Source of the DNA: Molossus alvarezi
Lineage: Eukaryota > Chordata > Mammalia > Chiroptera > Molossidae
DNA length: 64,000 bases
NCBI GenBank assembly: GCA_037176705.1
Contig: JBAWUJ010000105.1
Location: 1 to 64,000 of the forward strand
Reading direction: 5' to 3'
Of the stretch, positions 11,771 through 25,498 are shown one piece after another. The position numbers were made by a program, and so were the translations under genes. Numbering within the stretch: the first letter of the stretch is position 1; each line of letters begins with the position of its first letter. The notes beneath the pieces are model-generated. The model was not told where the DNA came from. It was given only the letters and a program-made list of their open reading frames with translations, and searched no databases.

Positions 11771-13732
11771 GGATCCTCACGCTCTAGGCTTCATGGAAGT
11801 GACTTTGGTGCCACTGAAGTGAAGAGTTCAAACACAGTTCATTTGGAATAGGTTTGCTTTGTATACACTCTCCTACAATCAAACTAGAGTGAAAAGTATA
11901 TCTAAGGACCTATCAAGAGTCAGGTTGCCACATTTCCTTAAATCAATACTTTCCACCACTGTACTAAGAACACGTAATCTGAAAAACAGTACAACAGTGG
12001 TGGTTCCATTTCGTGTGAAGCGGGTATAGCCCTAGAATCTTTTTCTCAATATTTGGATATTATTTGAAGAAGGTTGTCTATTGGAACACAGTTCTTTGAA
12101 CAGGGAGCCACTGAACAGTCCATTGGACACTGCAACCGTACTAAGGTTTCCATTCTGCTCTTGAACTGAATGTTATTCTTTTATTCTGCACAGAAAGAAC
12201 ACCAGTCATGAACACTTTTGACTATGCCTGTGTATTCCCATAGGTTCTTCGGGGAAATAGTCTTGAAACAAGTGAATCCATGACCATTGTTCCAAGACTG
12301 ACACTCCCTCTTTTAAATTGATCCCTTTTTTGTTCTAATGGCTGGAATAAGGGGGTTGAGTACTTGTCAGTTATCAAGAAATAGGCTGAATTTGTCACAG
12401 GGAATTAGAAAGATAGGTTCGGGAGATTCCAGTCATGAACAAGGTACAATTCCAGCATTTCACAATGATGGAATGCGTTTACTTTGAATTCTCAGGAGAA
12501 AACAGGTATCTACTCCTTATGTTTTTTGAGGAAATCGGTACAACCAGTGAAATGTATGATGGTTCCTAGAATGACACTGATTCATTCGGTCACAACTTTA
12601 AAGAATGTGTGTAGAACTGAATAGGGTATAGATTTCCATGACCTGAACATTGCCCTAACCAATGTGTTTGATTTCTGCAGCCCAGCCTTTGTTGGATATC
12701 AAGATGACTCATAGACACTTCCAGGCAAACAACACGTATGCAGGGCTAAAAGGTAGTATGTGGAAAGGCTGCCTCATCAACTAGTACAGGTTGCCTTTCC
12801 TGGTCACATAGGAAAGAAGGTAGACACCTGCATTTACTTACAACACTGTTTGACACTCCAATGTAAAGTATGCCCTGCACACCGGGCATAGTTAGTGTGT
12901 AAGGAATTGAAATGGATACCCAGGTCCACTGCACAAGTGCATTTTCTCTAGAACACTCCTCTTGTTCTCATTCACAGAGATGTTCAATGTGAAAAACCCT
13001 TGGTATTGTCAGTGTCTTCCAATTCATGGATTTACTCCTTGCATGGAGACAACCAATGTTTCAACTACATCACTTTAGATGTGTTCAGTTTCACTGCTTC
13101 AAGAATGCACATATGTGACACCAGTAGTTATCAATCTTTCCATTGATTCAGTCTTGGCCATACGCTGGTTCACTGTTCTGAGTAAGAATCATGTGAAACC
13201 AACTGCTACAGCAGAAACCAAACTTTTTCCAAGTATCGCCTTCAAAAATGGGCTTCAAGACGATCCAATCTTTGAAACCATGAACAACACAGAACACAAA
13301 AAGGGATAACTTTTGATGCTACACATAAGTGTGCTCTGTCCTAGTTGTTCTTTCCATGATATGACTGGATCTCCCTATAAAACGAGGAGAATGTACGTTA
13401 AAGTGTTCATGTTCCTCAAGATCTGTGCATTCACTTAACCCAAATGGAAATATTCATTCATTCCCACAGTTGTTTGACTAGAACATGTTTGTTCACACTT
13501 TCCCTGCAAAGGTACTTAACTTCCCAGGGAAAAACATGCCACTGAGTGAATGTGGCCCCTGGCTCTCACAGAGTTTTGCCCATAGTTCAGTATATCCAAG
13601 ACTGCACCAGCAAGTCTTGTGTCTCTTTGTCTGGAACAAGGGAAAGAAACTTACACTGCGAAGTTTCAGTGTGATTCCACCTTTACAAATGGACATTTCT
13701 TAAACACTTAACCAAAACAATATATGCTTTGA
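11771..13732 (+). repeat. Satellite unit 7 (1,962 bp)
   Basis: First unit of the second family: GTACTAAGG, TTTTATTC, GGGGGTTGAG and AAGGAATTG. Begins with GAGTTCAAAC. Closely resembles unit 11. Confidence 0.97.
12009..12025 (+). other. CENP-B box, unit 7
   Basis: Identical 17-mer, 1,962 bp after box 6. Confidence 0.8.
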
Positions 13733-15691
13733 GGATCCTCACGCTCTAGGCTTCATGGAAGTGACTTTGGTGCCACTGAAGTGAAGAGTTCTAACACAGT
13801 TCATTTGGAATAGGTTTGCTTTGTATACACTCTCCTACAATCAAACTAGAGTGAAAAGTATATCTAAGGACCTATCAAGAGTCAGGTTGCCACATTTCCT
13901 TAAATCAATACTTTCCACCACTGTACTAAGAACACGTAATCTGAAAAACAGTACAACAGTGGTGGTTCCATTTCGTGTGAAGCGGGTATAGCCCTAGAAT
14001 CTTTTTCTCAATATTTGGATATTATTTGAAGAAGGTTGTCTATTGGAACACAGTTCTTTGAACAGGGAGCCACTGAACAGTCCATTGGACACTGCAACCG
14101 TACAAAGGTTTCCATTCTGCTCTTGAACTGAATGTTATTCTTTTATTCTGCACAGAAAGAACACCAGTCATGAACACTTTTGACTATGCCTGTGTATTCC
14201 CATAGGTTCTTCGGGGAAATAGTCTTGAAACAAGTGAATCCATGACCATTGTTCCAAGACTGACACTCCCTCTTTTAAATTGATCCCTTTTTTGTTCTAA
14301 TGGCTGGAATAAGGGGGTTGAGTACTTGTCAGTTATCAAGAAATAGGCTGAATTTGTCACAGGGAATTAGAAAGATAGGTTCGGGAGATTCCAGTCATGA
14401 ACAAGGTACAATTCCAGCATTTCACAATGATGGAATGCGTTTACTTTGAATTCTCAGGAGAAAACAGGTATCTACTCCTTATGTTTTTTGAGGAAATCGG
14501 TACAACCAGTGAAATGTATGATGGTTCCTAGAATGACACTGATTCATTCGGTCACAACTTTAAAGAATGTGTGTAGAACTGAATAGGGTATAGATTTCCA
14601 TGACCTGAACATTGCCCTAACCAATGTGTTTGATTTCTGCAGCCCAGCCTTTGTTGGATATCAAGATGACTCATAGACTCTTCCAGGCAAACACGTATGC
14701 AGGGCTAAAAGGTAGTATGTGGAAAGGCTGCCTCATCAACTAGTACAGGTTGCCTTTCCTGGTCACATAGGAAAGAAGGTAGACACCTGCATTTACTTAC
14801 AACACTGTTTGACACTCCAATGTAAAGTATGCCCTGCACACCGGGCATAGTTAGTGTGTAAGGAATTGAAATGGATACCCAGGTCCACTGCACAAGTGCA
14901 TTTTCTCTAGAACACTCCTCTTGTTCTCATTCACAGAGATGTTCAATGTGAAAAACCCTTGGTATTGTCAGTGTCTTCCAATTCATGGATTTACTCCTTG
15001 CATGGAGACAACCAATGTTTCAACTACATCACTTTAGATGTGTTCAGTTTCACTGCTTCAAGAATGCACATATGTGACACCAGTAGTTATCAATCTTTCC
15101 ATTGATTCAGTCTTGGCCATACGCTGGTTCACTGTTCTGAGTAAGAATCATGTGAAACCAACTGCTACAGCAGAAACCAAACTTTTTCCAAGTATCGCCT
15201 TCAAAAATGGGCTTCAAGACGATCCAATCTTTGAAACCATGAACAACACAGAACACAAAAAGGGATAACTTTTGATGCTACACATAAGTGTGCTCTGTCC
15301 TAGTTGTTCTTTCCATGATATGACTGGATCTCCCTATAAAACGAGGAGAATGTACGTTAAAGTGTTCATGTTCCTCAAGATCTGTGCATTCACTTAACCC
15401 AAATGGAAATATTCATTCATTCCCACAGTTGTTTGACTAGAACATGTTTGTTCACACTTTCCCTGCAAAGGTACTTAACTTCCCAGGGAAAAACATGCCA
15501 CTGAGTGAATGTGGCCCCTGGCTCTCACAGAGTTTTGCCCATAGTTCAGTATATCCAAGACTGCACCAGCAAGTCTTGTGTCTCTTTGTCTGGAACAAGG
15601 GAAAGAAACTTACACTGCGAAGTTTCAGTGTGATTCCACCTTTACAAATGGACATTTCTTAAACACTTAACCAAAACAATATATGCTTTGA
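13733..15691 (+). repeat. Satellite unit 8 (1,959 bp)
   Basis: Carries a linked pair of changes, CATAGACTCTTCC and a 3-bp deletion giving GCAAACACGTATG, found otherwise only in units 12 and 14. Confidence 0.97.
13971..13987 (+). other. CENP-B box, unit 8
   Basis: Identical 17-mer, 1,962 bp after box 7. Confidence 0.8.
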
Positions 15692-17653
15692 GGATCCTCA
15701 CGCTCTAGGCTTCATGGAAGTGACTTTGGTGCCACTGAAGTGAAGAGTTCTAACACAGTTCATTTGGAATAGGTTTGCTTTGTATACACTCTCCTACAAT
15801 CAAACTAGAGTGAAAAGTATATCTAAGGACCTATCAAGAGTCAGGTTGCCACATTTCCTTAAATCAATACTTTCCACCACTGTACTAAGAACACGTAATC
15901 TGAAAAACAGTACAACAGTGGTGGTTCCATTTCGTGTGAAGCGGGTATAGCCCTAGAATCTTTTTCTCAATATTTGGATATTATTTGAAGAAGGTTGTCT
16001 ATTGGAACACAGTTCTTTGAACAGGGAGCCACTGAACAGTCCATTGGACACTGCAACCGTACAAAGGTTTCCATTCTGCTCTTGAACTGAATGTTATTCT
16101 TTTATTCTGCACAGAAAGAACACCAGTCATGAACACTTTTGACTATGCCTGTGTATTCCCATAGGTTCTTCGGGTAAATAGTCTTGAAACAAGTGAATCC
16201 ATGACCACTGTTCCAAGACTGACACTCCCTCTTTTAAATTGATCCCTTTTTTGTTCTAATGGCTGGAATACGGGGGTTGAGTACTTGTCAGTTATCAAGA
16301 AATAGGCTGAATTTGTCACAGGGAATTAGAAAGATAGGTTCGGGAGATTCCAGTCATGAACAAGGTACAATTCCAGCATTTCACAATGATGGAATGCGTT
16401 TACTTTGAATTCCCAGGAGAAAACAGGTATCTACTCCTTATGTTTTTTGAGGAAATCGGTACAACCAGTGAAATGTATGATGGTTCCTAGAATGACACTG
16501 ATTCATTCGGTCACAACTTTAAAGAATGTGTGTAGAACTGAATAGGGTATAGATTTCCATGACCTGAACATTGCCCTAACCAATGTGTTTGATTTCTGCA
16601 GCCCAGCCTTTGTTGGATATCAAGATGACTCATAGACACTTCCAGGCAAACAACACGTATGCAGGGCTAAAAGGTAGTATGTGGAAAGGCTGCCTCATCA
16701 ACTAGTACAGGTTGCCTTTCCTGGTCACATAGGAAAGAAGGTAGACACCTGCATTTACTTACAACACTGTTTGACACTCCAATGTAAAGTATGCCCTGCA
16801 CACCGGGCATAGTTAGTGTGTAAGTAATTGAAATGGATACCCAGGTCCACTGCACAAGTGCATTTTCTCTAGAACACTCCTCTTGTTCTCATTCACAGAG
16901 ATGTTCAATGTGAAAAACCCTTGGTATTGTCAGTGTCTTCCAATTCATGGATTTACTCCTTGCATGGAGACAACCAATGTTTCAACTACATCACTTTAGA
17001 TGTGTTCAGTTTCACTGCTTCAAGAATGCACATATGTGACACCAGTAGTTATCAATCTTTCCATTGATTCAGTCTTGGCCATACGCTGGTTCACTGTTCT
17101 GAGTAAGAATCATGTGAAACCAACTGCTACAGCAGAAACCAAACTTTTTCCAAGTATCGCCTTCAAAAATGGGCTTCAAGACGATCCAATCTTTGAAACC
17201 ATGAACAACACAGAACACAAAAAGGGATAACTTTTGATGCTACACATAAGTGTGCTCTGTCCTAGTTGTTCTTTCCATGATATGACTGGATCTCCCTATA
17301 AAACGAGGAGAATGTACGTTAAAGTGTTCATGTTCCTCAAGATCTGTGCATTCACTTAACCCAAATGGAAATATTCATTCATTCCCACAGTTGTTTGACT
17401 AGAACATGTTTGTTCACACTTTCCCTGCAAAGGTACTTAACTTCCCAGGGAAAAACATGCCACTGAGTGAATGTGGCCCCTGGCTCTCACAGAGTTTTGC
17501 CCATAGTTCAGTATATCCAAGACTGCACCAGCAAGTCTTGTGTCTCTTTGTCTGGAACAAGGGAAAGAAACTTACACTGCGAAGTTTCAGTGTGATTCCA
17601 CCTTTACAAATGGACATTTCTTAAACACTTAACCAAAACAATATACGCTTTGA
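15692..17653 (+). repeat. Satellite unit 9 (1,962 bp)
   Basis: Carries four linked rare variants, CGGGTAAATAG, GACCACTGTTCC, GGAATACGGG and GAATTCCCAGG, found together otherwise only in unit 15. Ends AACAATATACG. Confidence 0.97.
15930..15946 (+). other. CENP-B box, unit 9
   Basis: Identical 17-mer, 1,959 bp after box 8 (unit 8 has the 3-bp deletion). Confidence 0.8.
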
Positions 17654-19615
17654 GGATCCTCACGCTCTAGGCTTCATGGAAGTGACTTTGGTGCCACTGA
17701 AGTGAAGAGTTCTAACACAGTTCATTTGGAATAGGTTTGCTTTGTATACACTCTCCTACAATCAAACTAGAGTGAAAAGTATATCTAAGGACCTATCAAG
17801 AGTCAGGTTGCCACATTTCCTTAAATCAATACTTTCCACCACTGTACTAAGAACACGTAATCTGAAAAACAGTACAACAGTGGTGGTTCCATTTCGTGTG
17901 AAGCGGGTATAGCCCTAGAATCTTTTTCTCAATATTTGGATATTATTTGAAGAAGGTTGTCTATTGGAACACAGTTCTTTGAACAGGGAGCCACTGAACA
18001 GTCCATTGGACACTGCAACCGTACTAAGGTTTCCATTCTGCTCTTGAACTGAATGTTATTCTTTTATTCTGCACAGAAAGAACACCAGTCATGAACACTT
18101 TTGACTATGCCTGTGTATTCCCATAGGTTCTTCGGGGAAATAGTCTTGAAACAAGTGAATCCATGACCATTGTTCCAAGACTGACACTCCCTCTTTTAAA
18201 TTGATCCCTTTTTTGTTCTAATGGCTGGAATAAGGGGGTTGAGTACTTGTCAGTTATCAAGAAATAGGCTGAATTTGTCACAGGGAATTAGAAAGATAGG
18301 TTCGGGAGATTCCAGTCATGAACAAGGTACAATTCCAGCATTTCACAATGATGGAATGCGTTTACTTTGAATTCTCAGGAGAAAACAGGTATCTACTCCT
18401 TATGTTTTTTGAGGAAATCGGTACAACCAGTGAAATGTATGATGGTTCCTAGAATGACACTGATTCATTCGGTCACAACTTTAAAGAATGTGTGTAGAAC
18501 TGAATAGGGTATAGATTTCCATGACCTGAACATTGCCCTAACCAATGTGTTTGATTTCTGCAGCCCAGCCTTTGTTGGATATCAAGATGACTCATAGACA
18601 CTTCCAGGCAAACAACACGTATGCAGGGCTAAAAGGTAGTATGTGGAAAGGCTGCCTCATCAACTAGTACAGGTTGCCTTTCCTGGTCACATAGGAAAGA
18701 AGGTAGACACCTGCATTTACTTACAACACTGTTTGACACTCCAATGTAAAGTATGCCCTGCACACCGGGCATAGTTAGTGTGTAAGGAATTGAAATGGAT
18801 ACCCAGGTCCACTGCACAAGTGCATTTTCTCTAGAACACTCCTCTTGTTCTCATTCACAGAGATGTTCAATGTGAAAAACCCTTGGTATTGTCAGTGTCT
18901 TCCAATTCATGGATTTACTCCTTGCATGGAGACAACCAATGTTTCAACTACATCACTTTAGATGTGTTCAGTTTCACTGCTTCAAGAATGCACATATGTG
19001 ACACCAGTAGTTATCAATCTTTCCATTGATTCAGTCTTGGCCATACGCTGGTTCACTGTTCTGAGTAAGAATCATGTGAAACCAACTGCTACAGCAGAAA
19101 CCAAACTTTTTCCAAGTATCGCCTTCAAAAATGGGCTTCAAGACGATCCAATCTTTGAAACCATGAACAACACAGAACACAAAAAGGGATAACTTTTGAT
19201 GCTACACATAAGTGTGCTCTGTCCTAGTTGTTCTTTCCATGATATGACTGGATCTCCCTATAAAACGAGGAGAATGTACGTTAAAGTGTTCATGTTCCTC
19301 AAGATCTGTGCATTCACTTAACCCAAATGGAAATATTCATTCATTCCCACAGTTGTTTGACTAGAACATGTTTGTTCACACTTTCCCTGCAAAGGTACTT
19401 AACTTCCCAGGGAAAAACATGCCACTGAGTGAATGTGGCCCCTGGCTCTCACAGAGTTTTGCCCATAGTTCAGTATATCCAAGACTTCACCAGCAAGTCT
19501 TGTGTCTCTTTGTCTGGAACAAGGGAAAGAAACTTACACTGCGAAGTTTCAGTGTGATTCCACCTTTACAAATGGACATTTCTTAAACACTTAACCAAAA
19601 CAATATATGCTTTGA
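17654..19615 (+). repeat. Satellite unit 10 (1,962 bp)
   Basis: Second-family unit with GTACTAAGG, AAGGAATTG and AAGACTTCACC near its end. Confidence 0.97.
17892..17908 (+). other. CENP-B box, unit 10
   Basis: Identical 17-mer, 1,962 bp after box 9. Confidence 0.8.
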
Positions 19616-21577
19616 GGATCCTCACGCTCTAGGCTTCATGGAAGTGACTTTGGTGCCACTGAAGTGAAGAGTTCAAACACAGTTCATTTGGAATAGGTTT
19701 GCTTTGTATACACTCTCCTACAATCAAACTAGAGTGAAAAGTATATCTAAGGACCTATCAAGAGTCAGGTTGCCACATTTCCTTAAATCAATACTTTCCA
19801 CCACTGTACTAAGAACACGTAATCTGAAAAACAGTACAACAGTGGTGGTTCCATTTCGTGTGAAGCGGGTATAGCCCTAGAATCTTTTTCTCAATATTTG
19901 GATATTATTTGAAGAAGGTTGTCTATTGGAACACAGTTCTTTGAACAGGGAGCCACTGAACAGTCCATTGGACACTGCAACCGTACTAAGGTTTCCATTC
20001 TGCTCTTGAACTGAATGTTATTCTTTTATTCTGCACAGAAAGAACACCAGTCATGAACACTTTTGACTATGCCTGTGTATTCCCATAGGTTCTTCGGGGA
20101 AATAGTCTTGAAACAAGTGAATCCATGACCATTGTTCCAAGACTGACACTCCCTCTTTTAAATTGATCCCTTTTTTGTTCTAATGGCTGGAATAAGGGGG
20201 TTGAGTACTTGTCAGTTATCAAGAAATAGGCTGAATTTGTCACAGGGAATTAGAAAGATAGGTTCGGGAGATTCCAGTCATGAACAAGGTACAATTCCAG
20301 CATTTCACAATGATGGAATGCGTTTACTTTGAATTCTCAGGAGAAAACAGGTATCTACTCCTTATGTTTTTTGAGGAAATCGGTACAACCAGTGAAATGT
20401 ATGATGGTTCCTAGAATGACACTGATTCATTCGGTCACAACTTTAAAGAATGTGTGTAGAACTGAATAGGGTATAGATTTCCATGACCTGAACATTGCCC
20501 TAACCAATGTGTTTGATTTCTGCAGCCCAGCCTTTGTTGGATATCAAGATGACTCATAGACACTTCCAGGCAAACAACACGTATGCAGGGCTAAAAGGTA
20601 GTATGTGGAAAGGCTGCCTCATCAACTAGTACAGGTTGCCTTTCCTGGTCACATAGGAAAGAAGGTAGACACCTGCATTTACTTACAACACTGTTTGACA
20701 CTCCAATGTAAAGTATGCCCTGCACACCGGGCATAGTTAGTGTGTAAGGAATTGAAATGGATACCCAGGTCCACTGCACAAGTGCATTTTCTCTAGAACA
20801 CTCCTCTTGTTCTCATTCACAGAGATGTTCAATGTGAAAAACCCTTGGTATTGTCAGTGTCTTCCAATTCATGGATTTACTCCTTGCATGGAGACAACCA
20901 ATGTTTCAACTACATCACTTTAGATGTGTTCAGTTTCACTGCTTCAAGAATGCACATATGTGACACCAGTAGTTATCAATCTTTCCATTGATTCAGTCTT
21001 GGCCATACGCTGGTTCACTGTTCTGAGTAAGAATCATGTGAAACCAACTGCTACAGCAGAAACCAAACTTTTTCCAAGTATCGCCTTCAAAAATGGGCTT
21101 CAAGACGATCCAATCTTTGAAACCATGAACAACACAGAACACAAAAAGGGATAACTTTTGATGCTACACATAAGTGTGCTCTGTCCTAGTTGTTCTTTCC
21201 ATGATATGACTGGATCTCCCTATAAAACGAGGAGAATGTACGTTAAAGTGTTCATGTTCCTCAAGATCTGTGCATTCACTTAACCCAAATGGAAATATTC
21301 ATTCATTCCCACAGTTGTTTGACTAGAACATGTTTGTTCACACTTTCCCTGCAAAGGTACTTAACTTCCCAGGGAAAAACATGCCACTGAGTGAATGTGG
21401 CCCCTGGCTCTCACAGAGTTTTGCCCATAGTTCAGTATATCCAAGACTGCACCAGCAAGTCTTGTGTCTCTTTGTCTGGAACAAGGGAAAGAAACTTACA
21501 CTGCGAAGTTTCAGTGTGATTCCACCTTTACAAATGGACATTTCTTAAACACTTAACCAAAACAATATATGCTTTGA
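19616..21577 (+). repeat. Satellite unit 11 (1,962 bp)
   Basis: Begins with GAGTTCAAAC and carries GTACTAAGG and AAGGAATTG, as in unit 7 four units earlier. Confidence 0.97.
19854..19870 (+). other. CENP-B box, unit 11
   Basis: Identical 17-mer, 1,962 bp after box 10. Confidence 0.8.
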
Positions 21578-23536
21578 GGATCCTCACGCTCTAGGCTTCA
21601 TGGAAGTGACTTTGGTGCCACTGAAGTGAAGAGTTCTAACACAGTTCATTTGGAATAGGTTTGCTTTGTATACACTCTCCTACAATCAAACTAGAGTGAA
21701 AAGTATATCTAAGGACCTATCAAGAGTCAGGTTGCCACATTTCCTTAAATCAATACTTTCCACCACTGTACTAAGAACACGTAATCTGAAAAACAGTACA
21801 ACAGTGGTGGTTCCATTTCGTGTGAAGCGGGTATAGCCCTAGAATCTTTTTCTCAATATTTGGATATTATTTGAAGAAGGTTGTCTATTGGAACACAGTT
21901 CTTTGAACAGGGAGCCACTGAACAGTCCATTGGACACTGCAACCGTACAAAGGTTTCCATTCTGCTCTTGAACTGAATGTTATTCTTTTATTCTGCACAG
22001 AAAGAACACCAGTCATGAACACTTTTGACTATGCCTGTGTATTCCCATAGGTTCTTCGGGGAAATAGTCTTGAAACAAGTGAATCCATGACCATTGTTCC
22101 AAGACTGACACTCCCTCTTTTAAATTGATCCCTTTTTTGTTCTAATGGCTGGAATAAGGGGGTTGAGTACTTGTCAGTTATCAAGAAATAGGCTGAATTT
22201 GTCACAGGGAATTAGAAAGATAGGTTCGGGAGATTCCAGTCATGAACAAGGTACAATTCCAGCATTTCACAATGATGGAATGCGTTTACTTTGAATTCTC
22301 AGGAGAAAACAGGTATCTACTCCTTATGTTTTTTGAGGAAATCGGTACAACCAGTGAAATGTATGATGGTTCCTAGAATGACACTGATTCATTCGGTCAC
22401 AACTTTAAAGAATGTGTGTAGAACTGAATAGGGTATAGATTTCCATGACCTGAACATTGCCCTAACCAATGTGTTTGATTTCTGCAGCCCAGCCTTTGTT
22501 GGATATCAAGATGACTCATAGACTCTTCCAGGCAAACACGTATGCAGGGCTAAAAGGTAGTATGTGGAAAGGCTGCCTCATCAACTAGTACAGGTTGCCT
22601 TTCCTGGTCACATAGGAAAGAAGGTAGACACCTGCATTTACTTACAACACTGTTTGACACTCCAATGTAAAGTATGCCCTGCACACCGGGCATAGTTAGT
22701 GTGTAAGGAATTGAAATGGATACCCAGGTCCACTGCACAAGTGCATTTTCTCTAGAACACTCCTCTTGTTCTCATTCACAGAGATGTTCAATGTGAAAAA
22801 CCCTTGGTATTGTCAGTGTCTTCCAATTCATGGATTTACTCCTTGCATGGAGACAACCAATGTTTCAACTACATCACTTTAGATGTGTTCAGTTTCACTG
22901 CTTCAAGAATGCACATATGTGACACCAGTAGTTATCAATCTTTCCATTGATTCAGTCTTGGCCATACGCTGGTTCACTGTTCTGAGTAAGAATCATGTGA
23001 AACCAACTGCTACAGCAGAAACCAAACTTTTTCCAAGTATCGCCTTCAAAAATGGGCTTCAAGACGATCCAATCTTTGAAACCATGAACAACACAGAACA
23101 CAAAAAGGGATAACTTTTGATGCTACACATAAGTGTGCTCTGTCCTAGTTGTTCTTTCCATGATATGACTGGATCTCCCTATAAAACGAGGAGAATGTAC
23201 GTTAAAGTGTTCATGTTCCTCAAGATCTGTGCATTCACTTAACCCAAATGGAAATATTCATTCATTCCCACAGTTGTTTGACTAGAACATGTTTGTTCAC
23301 ACTTTCCCTGCAAAGGTACTTAACTTCCCAGGGAAAAACATGCCACTGAGTGAATGTGGCCCCTGGCTCTCACAGAGTTTTGCCCATAGTTCAGTATATC
23401 CAAGACTGCACCAGCAAGTCTTGTGTCTCTTTGTCTGGAACAAGGGAAAGAAACTTACACTGCGAAGTTTCAGTGTGATTCCACCTTTACAAATGGACAT
23501 TTCTTAAACACTTAACCAAAACAATATATGCTTTGA
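21578..23536 (+). repeat. Satellite unit 12 (1,959 bp)
   Basis: Carries the CATAGACTCTTCC change and 3-bp deletion of units 8 and 14. Confidence 0.97.
21816..21832 (+). other. CENP-B box, unit 12
   Basis: Identical 17-mer, 1,962 bp after box 11. Confidence 0.8.
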
Positions 23537-25498
23537 GGATCCTCACGCTCTAGGCTTCATGGAAGTGACTTTGGTGCCACTGAAGTGAAGAGTTCTAACA
23601 CAGTTCATTTGGAATAGGTTTGCTTTGTATACACTCTCCTACAATCAAACTAGAGTGAAAAGTATATCTAAGGACCTATCAAGAGTCAGGTTGCCACATT
23701 TCCTTAAATCAATACTTTCCACCACTGTACTAAGAACACGTAATCTGAAAAACAGTACAACAGTGGTGGTTCCATTTCGTGTGAAGCGGGTATAGCCCTA
23801 GAATCTTTTTCTCAATATTTGGATATTATTTGAAGAAGGTTGTCTATTGGAACACAGTTCTTTGAACAGGGAGCCACTGAACAGTCCATTGGACACTGCA
23901 ACCGTACAAAGGTTTCCATTCTGCTCTTGAACTGAATGTTATTCTTTTATTCTGCACAGAAAGAACACCAGTCATGAACACTTTTGACTATGCCTGTGTA
24001 TTCCCATAGGTTCTTCGGGGAAATAGTCTTGAAACAAGTGAATCCATGACCATTGTTCCAAGACTGACACTCCCTCTTTTAAATTGATCCCTTTTTTGTT
24101 CTAATGGCTGGAATAAGGGGGTTGAGTACTTGTCAGTTATCAAGAAATAGGCTGAATTTGTCACAGGGAATTAGAAAGATAGGTTCGGGAGATTCCAGTC
24201 ATGAACAAGGTACAATTCCAGCATTTCACAATGATGGAATGCGTTTACTTTGAATTCTCAGGAGAAAACAGGTATCTACTCCTTATGTTTTTTGAGGAAA
24301 TCGGTACAACCAGTGAAATGTATGATGGTTCCTAGAATGACACTGATTCATTCGGTCACAACTTTAAAGAATGTGTGTAGAACTGAATAGGGTATAGATT
24401 TCCATGACCTGAACATTGCCCTAACCAATGTGTTTGATTTCTGCAGCCCAGCCTTTGTTGGATATCAAGATGACTCATAGACACTTCCAGGCAAACAACA
24501 CGTATGCAGGGCTAAAAGGTAGTATGTGGAAAGGCTGCCTCATCAACTAGTACAGGTTGCCTTTCCTGGTCACATAGGAAAGAAGGTAGACACCTGCATT
24601 TACTTACAACACTGTTTGACACTCCAATGTAAAGTATGCCCTGCACACCGGGCATAGTTAGTGTGTAAGGAATTGAAATGGATACCCAGGTCCACTGCAC
24701 AAGTGCATTTTCTCTAGAACACTCCTCTTGTTCTCATTCACAGAGATGTTCAATGTGAAAAACCCTTGGTATTGTCAGTGTCTTCCAATTCATGGATTTA
24801 CTCCTTGCATGGAGACAACCAATGTTTCAACTACATCACTTTAGATGTGTTCAGTTTCACTGCTTCAAGAATGCACATATGTGACACCAGTAGTTATCAA
24901 TCTTTCCATTGATTCAGTCTTGGCCATACGCTGGTTCACTGTTCTGAGTAAGAATCATGTGAAACCAACTGCTACAGCAGAAACCAAACTTTTTCCAAGT
25001 ATCGCCTTCAAAAATGGGCTTCAAGACGATCCAATCTTTGAAACCATGAACAACACAGAACACAAAAAGGGATAACTTTTGATGCTACACATAAGTGTGC
25101 TCTGTCCTAGTTGTTCTTTCCATGATATGACTGGATCTCCCTATAAAACGAGGAGAATGTACGTTAAAGTGTTCATGTTCCTCAAGATCTGTGCATTCAC
25201 TTAACCCAAATGGAAATATTCATTCATTCCCACAGTTGTTTGACTAGAACATGTTTGTTCACACTTTCCCTGCAAAGGTACTTAACTTCCCAGGGAAAAA
25301 CATGCCACTGAGTGAATGTGGCCCCTGGCTCTCACAGAGTTTTGCCCATAGTTCAGTATATCCAAGACTGCACCAGCAAGTCTTGTGTCTCTTTGTCTGG
25401 AACAAGGGAAAGAAACTTACACTGCGAAGTTTCAGTGTGATTCCACCTTTACAAATGGACATTTCTTAAACACTTAACCAAAACAATATATGCTTTGA
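23537..25498 (+). repeat. Satellite unit 13 (1,962 bp)
   Basis: Second-family unit with GTACAAAGG, GGGGGTTGAG and AAGGAATTG and without the 3-bp deletion. It sits between two deletion-bearing units. No private change seen. Confidence 0.97.
23775..23791 (+). other. CENP-B box, unit 13
   Basis: Identical 17-mer, 1,959 bp after box 12. Confidence 0.8.
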